Shown: positions 63,570 through 64,000 of the stretch, in pieces | How the letters are laid out: each line of letters begins with the position of its first letter | Numbering within the stretch: the stretch's first letter is position 1 | Assembly (NCBI GenBank): GCA_946699065.1 | Contig: CAMPDV010000082.1 | Coordinates: forward strand, 248,001 to 312,000 | Reading direction: 5' to 3' | Source of the DNA: Loxodes magnus | Lineage: Eukaryota; Ciliophora; Karyorelictea; Loxodida; Loxodidae | Length of the DNA: 64,000 nt | Position numbers and translations under genes: made by a program | The notes under the pieces: generated by a model | Told to the model about the DNA's origin: nothing | Seen by the model: only the letters and a program-made list of their open reading frames with translations | Databases searched by the model: none

Positions 63570-64000
63570 TCAAAACATAATGTGCTTTTTCATAAGGGAA
63601 ACATCATCTTTAGTCATCCTCTTCAAGCATTTACGGAAATATTCCGTTTTACTAAGGTCTTGCAAGAAATTTAGCAGAAATGTTGAAAGTTGGAATTGGA
63701 CATATTGCTCTTAATAATCCCATAAATCTTCTTCATAAAACTCAGCATCTGCCTCATCACCAGCTTCATCAGCTTCAAAATCAAGCATATCACTTAAATA
63801 GAACTCTGAGCCTGTTTCAATATCTCCAAGACCTTTCTATTTATTTTCAGGAATCTTGAAATCTTCATCTTCTTAAACAAATAAGTCTACATTAATTTTC
63901 TCGTTTTCAGCTGACTCTTATGTATTAATCTATATCTCTTCCTCACTTGACATGTCCTCAACTGTATCGAGGCGATCATTTTAGCCTTGATTAAAAGCGG
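63570..64000 (-). CDS. Acidic protein, C-terminal part (cut by window edge)
   Basis: 142 codons are visible, ending at TGA 63572-63570; the start lies beyond the window. Asp and Glu dominate (EDMSSEEEI, FVQEDEDFKIPENK, DFEADEAGDEADAEFYEEDL), then a more hydrophobic helical end (YVQFQLSTFLLNFLQDL, KKHIMF). No family recognised; acidic tails of this type occur in chaperones and nuclear proteins. Confidence 0.6.

Noticed and set aside
1..64000. tRNA, rRNA, CRISPR, telomeric repeats, transposon terminal repeats
   Set aside because: I looked for tRNA T-arm motifs, tandem telomere-type repeats and long inverted repeats and saw none. The GTTCTAAGACC/GGTCTTAGAAC inverted pair at 57-67 and 126-136 lies inside the HAD-like coding region and is probably chance.

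Overview
This is a nuclear segment from a ciliate that reads all three standard stop codons as sense. TAA and TAG read as Gln throughout. TGA reads as Trp inside many reading frames, yet every gene whose 3' end I can place stops at a TGA. This matches the karyorelict code (NCBI table 27, e.g. Loxodes) better than the Condylostoma code, where TAA and TAG can also terminate. The sequence is very AT-rich. Introns are tiny: those I can place by restored frame and homology run from 16 to about 35 nt, all GT...AG, most starting GTA. Conventional six-frame translation therefore breaks nearly every gene here, and the models below were read by hand with the altered code.

Layout, left to right. 1-889 (-): N-terminal part of an FCP/NIF-like HAD protein. 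1543-2957 (+): small dynein stalk/microtubule-binding-domain protein ending in a possible prenylation box. 5144-5620 (+): small unknown. 7699-10185 (+): ionotropic glutamate receptor-like channel. 10880-12103 (+): CDT2/DTL WD40 protein. 12976-13844 (+): possible peroxin-11. 13938-17514 (+): PX-PH phospholipase D. 18679-21842 (+): anoctamin. 22874-23332 (-): single-pass membrane protein. 25748-26584 (+): DHHC palmitoyltransferase. 26645-28220 (-): CPA1/NHE-family transporter with altered key motifs. 29128-29757 (+): COX11. 29952-31706 (-): CRAL-TRIO protein.

Second half. 33791-35395 (+): otubain fused to RING-like fingers. 36610-37855 (-): ankyrin protein. 38209-39132 and 40983-42506 (+): low-complexity and coiled-coil proteins. 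42970-43263 (+): small ORF. 44325-45459 (+): rhomboid protease. 46738-48138 (+): low-complexity protein. 48393-50912 (+): hybrid histidine kinase. 51573-53354 and 53628-54947 (-): coiled-coil and helical-repeat proteins. 55926-56555 (+): probable membrane protein. 56638-57198 (+): ribosomal protein eL20. 58204-60321 (+): coiled-coil protein. 61043-62960 (-): RBR plus RING-Cys-relay ubiquitin ligase. 63570-64000 (-): C-terminal part of an acidic protein.

The genes are ordinary eukaryotic singletons, not an operon. Themes are signalling and membranes (channel, PLD, anoctamin, CRAL-TRIO, histidine kinase, DHHC, rhomboid) and ubiquitin (CDT2, otubain-RING, RBR-RCR). The stretches between genes are mostly 0.3-2.4 kb of AT-rich DNA without tRNA, rRNA, CRISPR or recognisable transposons. 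Some low-GC genes may still be hidden there, since several turned up only after hand translation.
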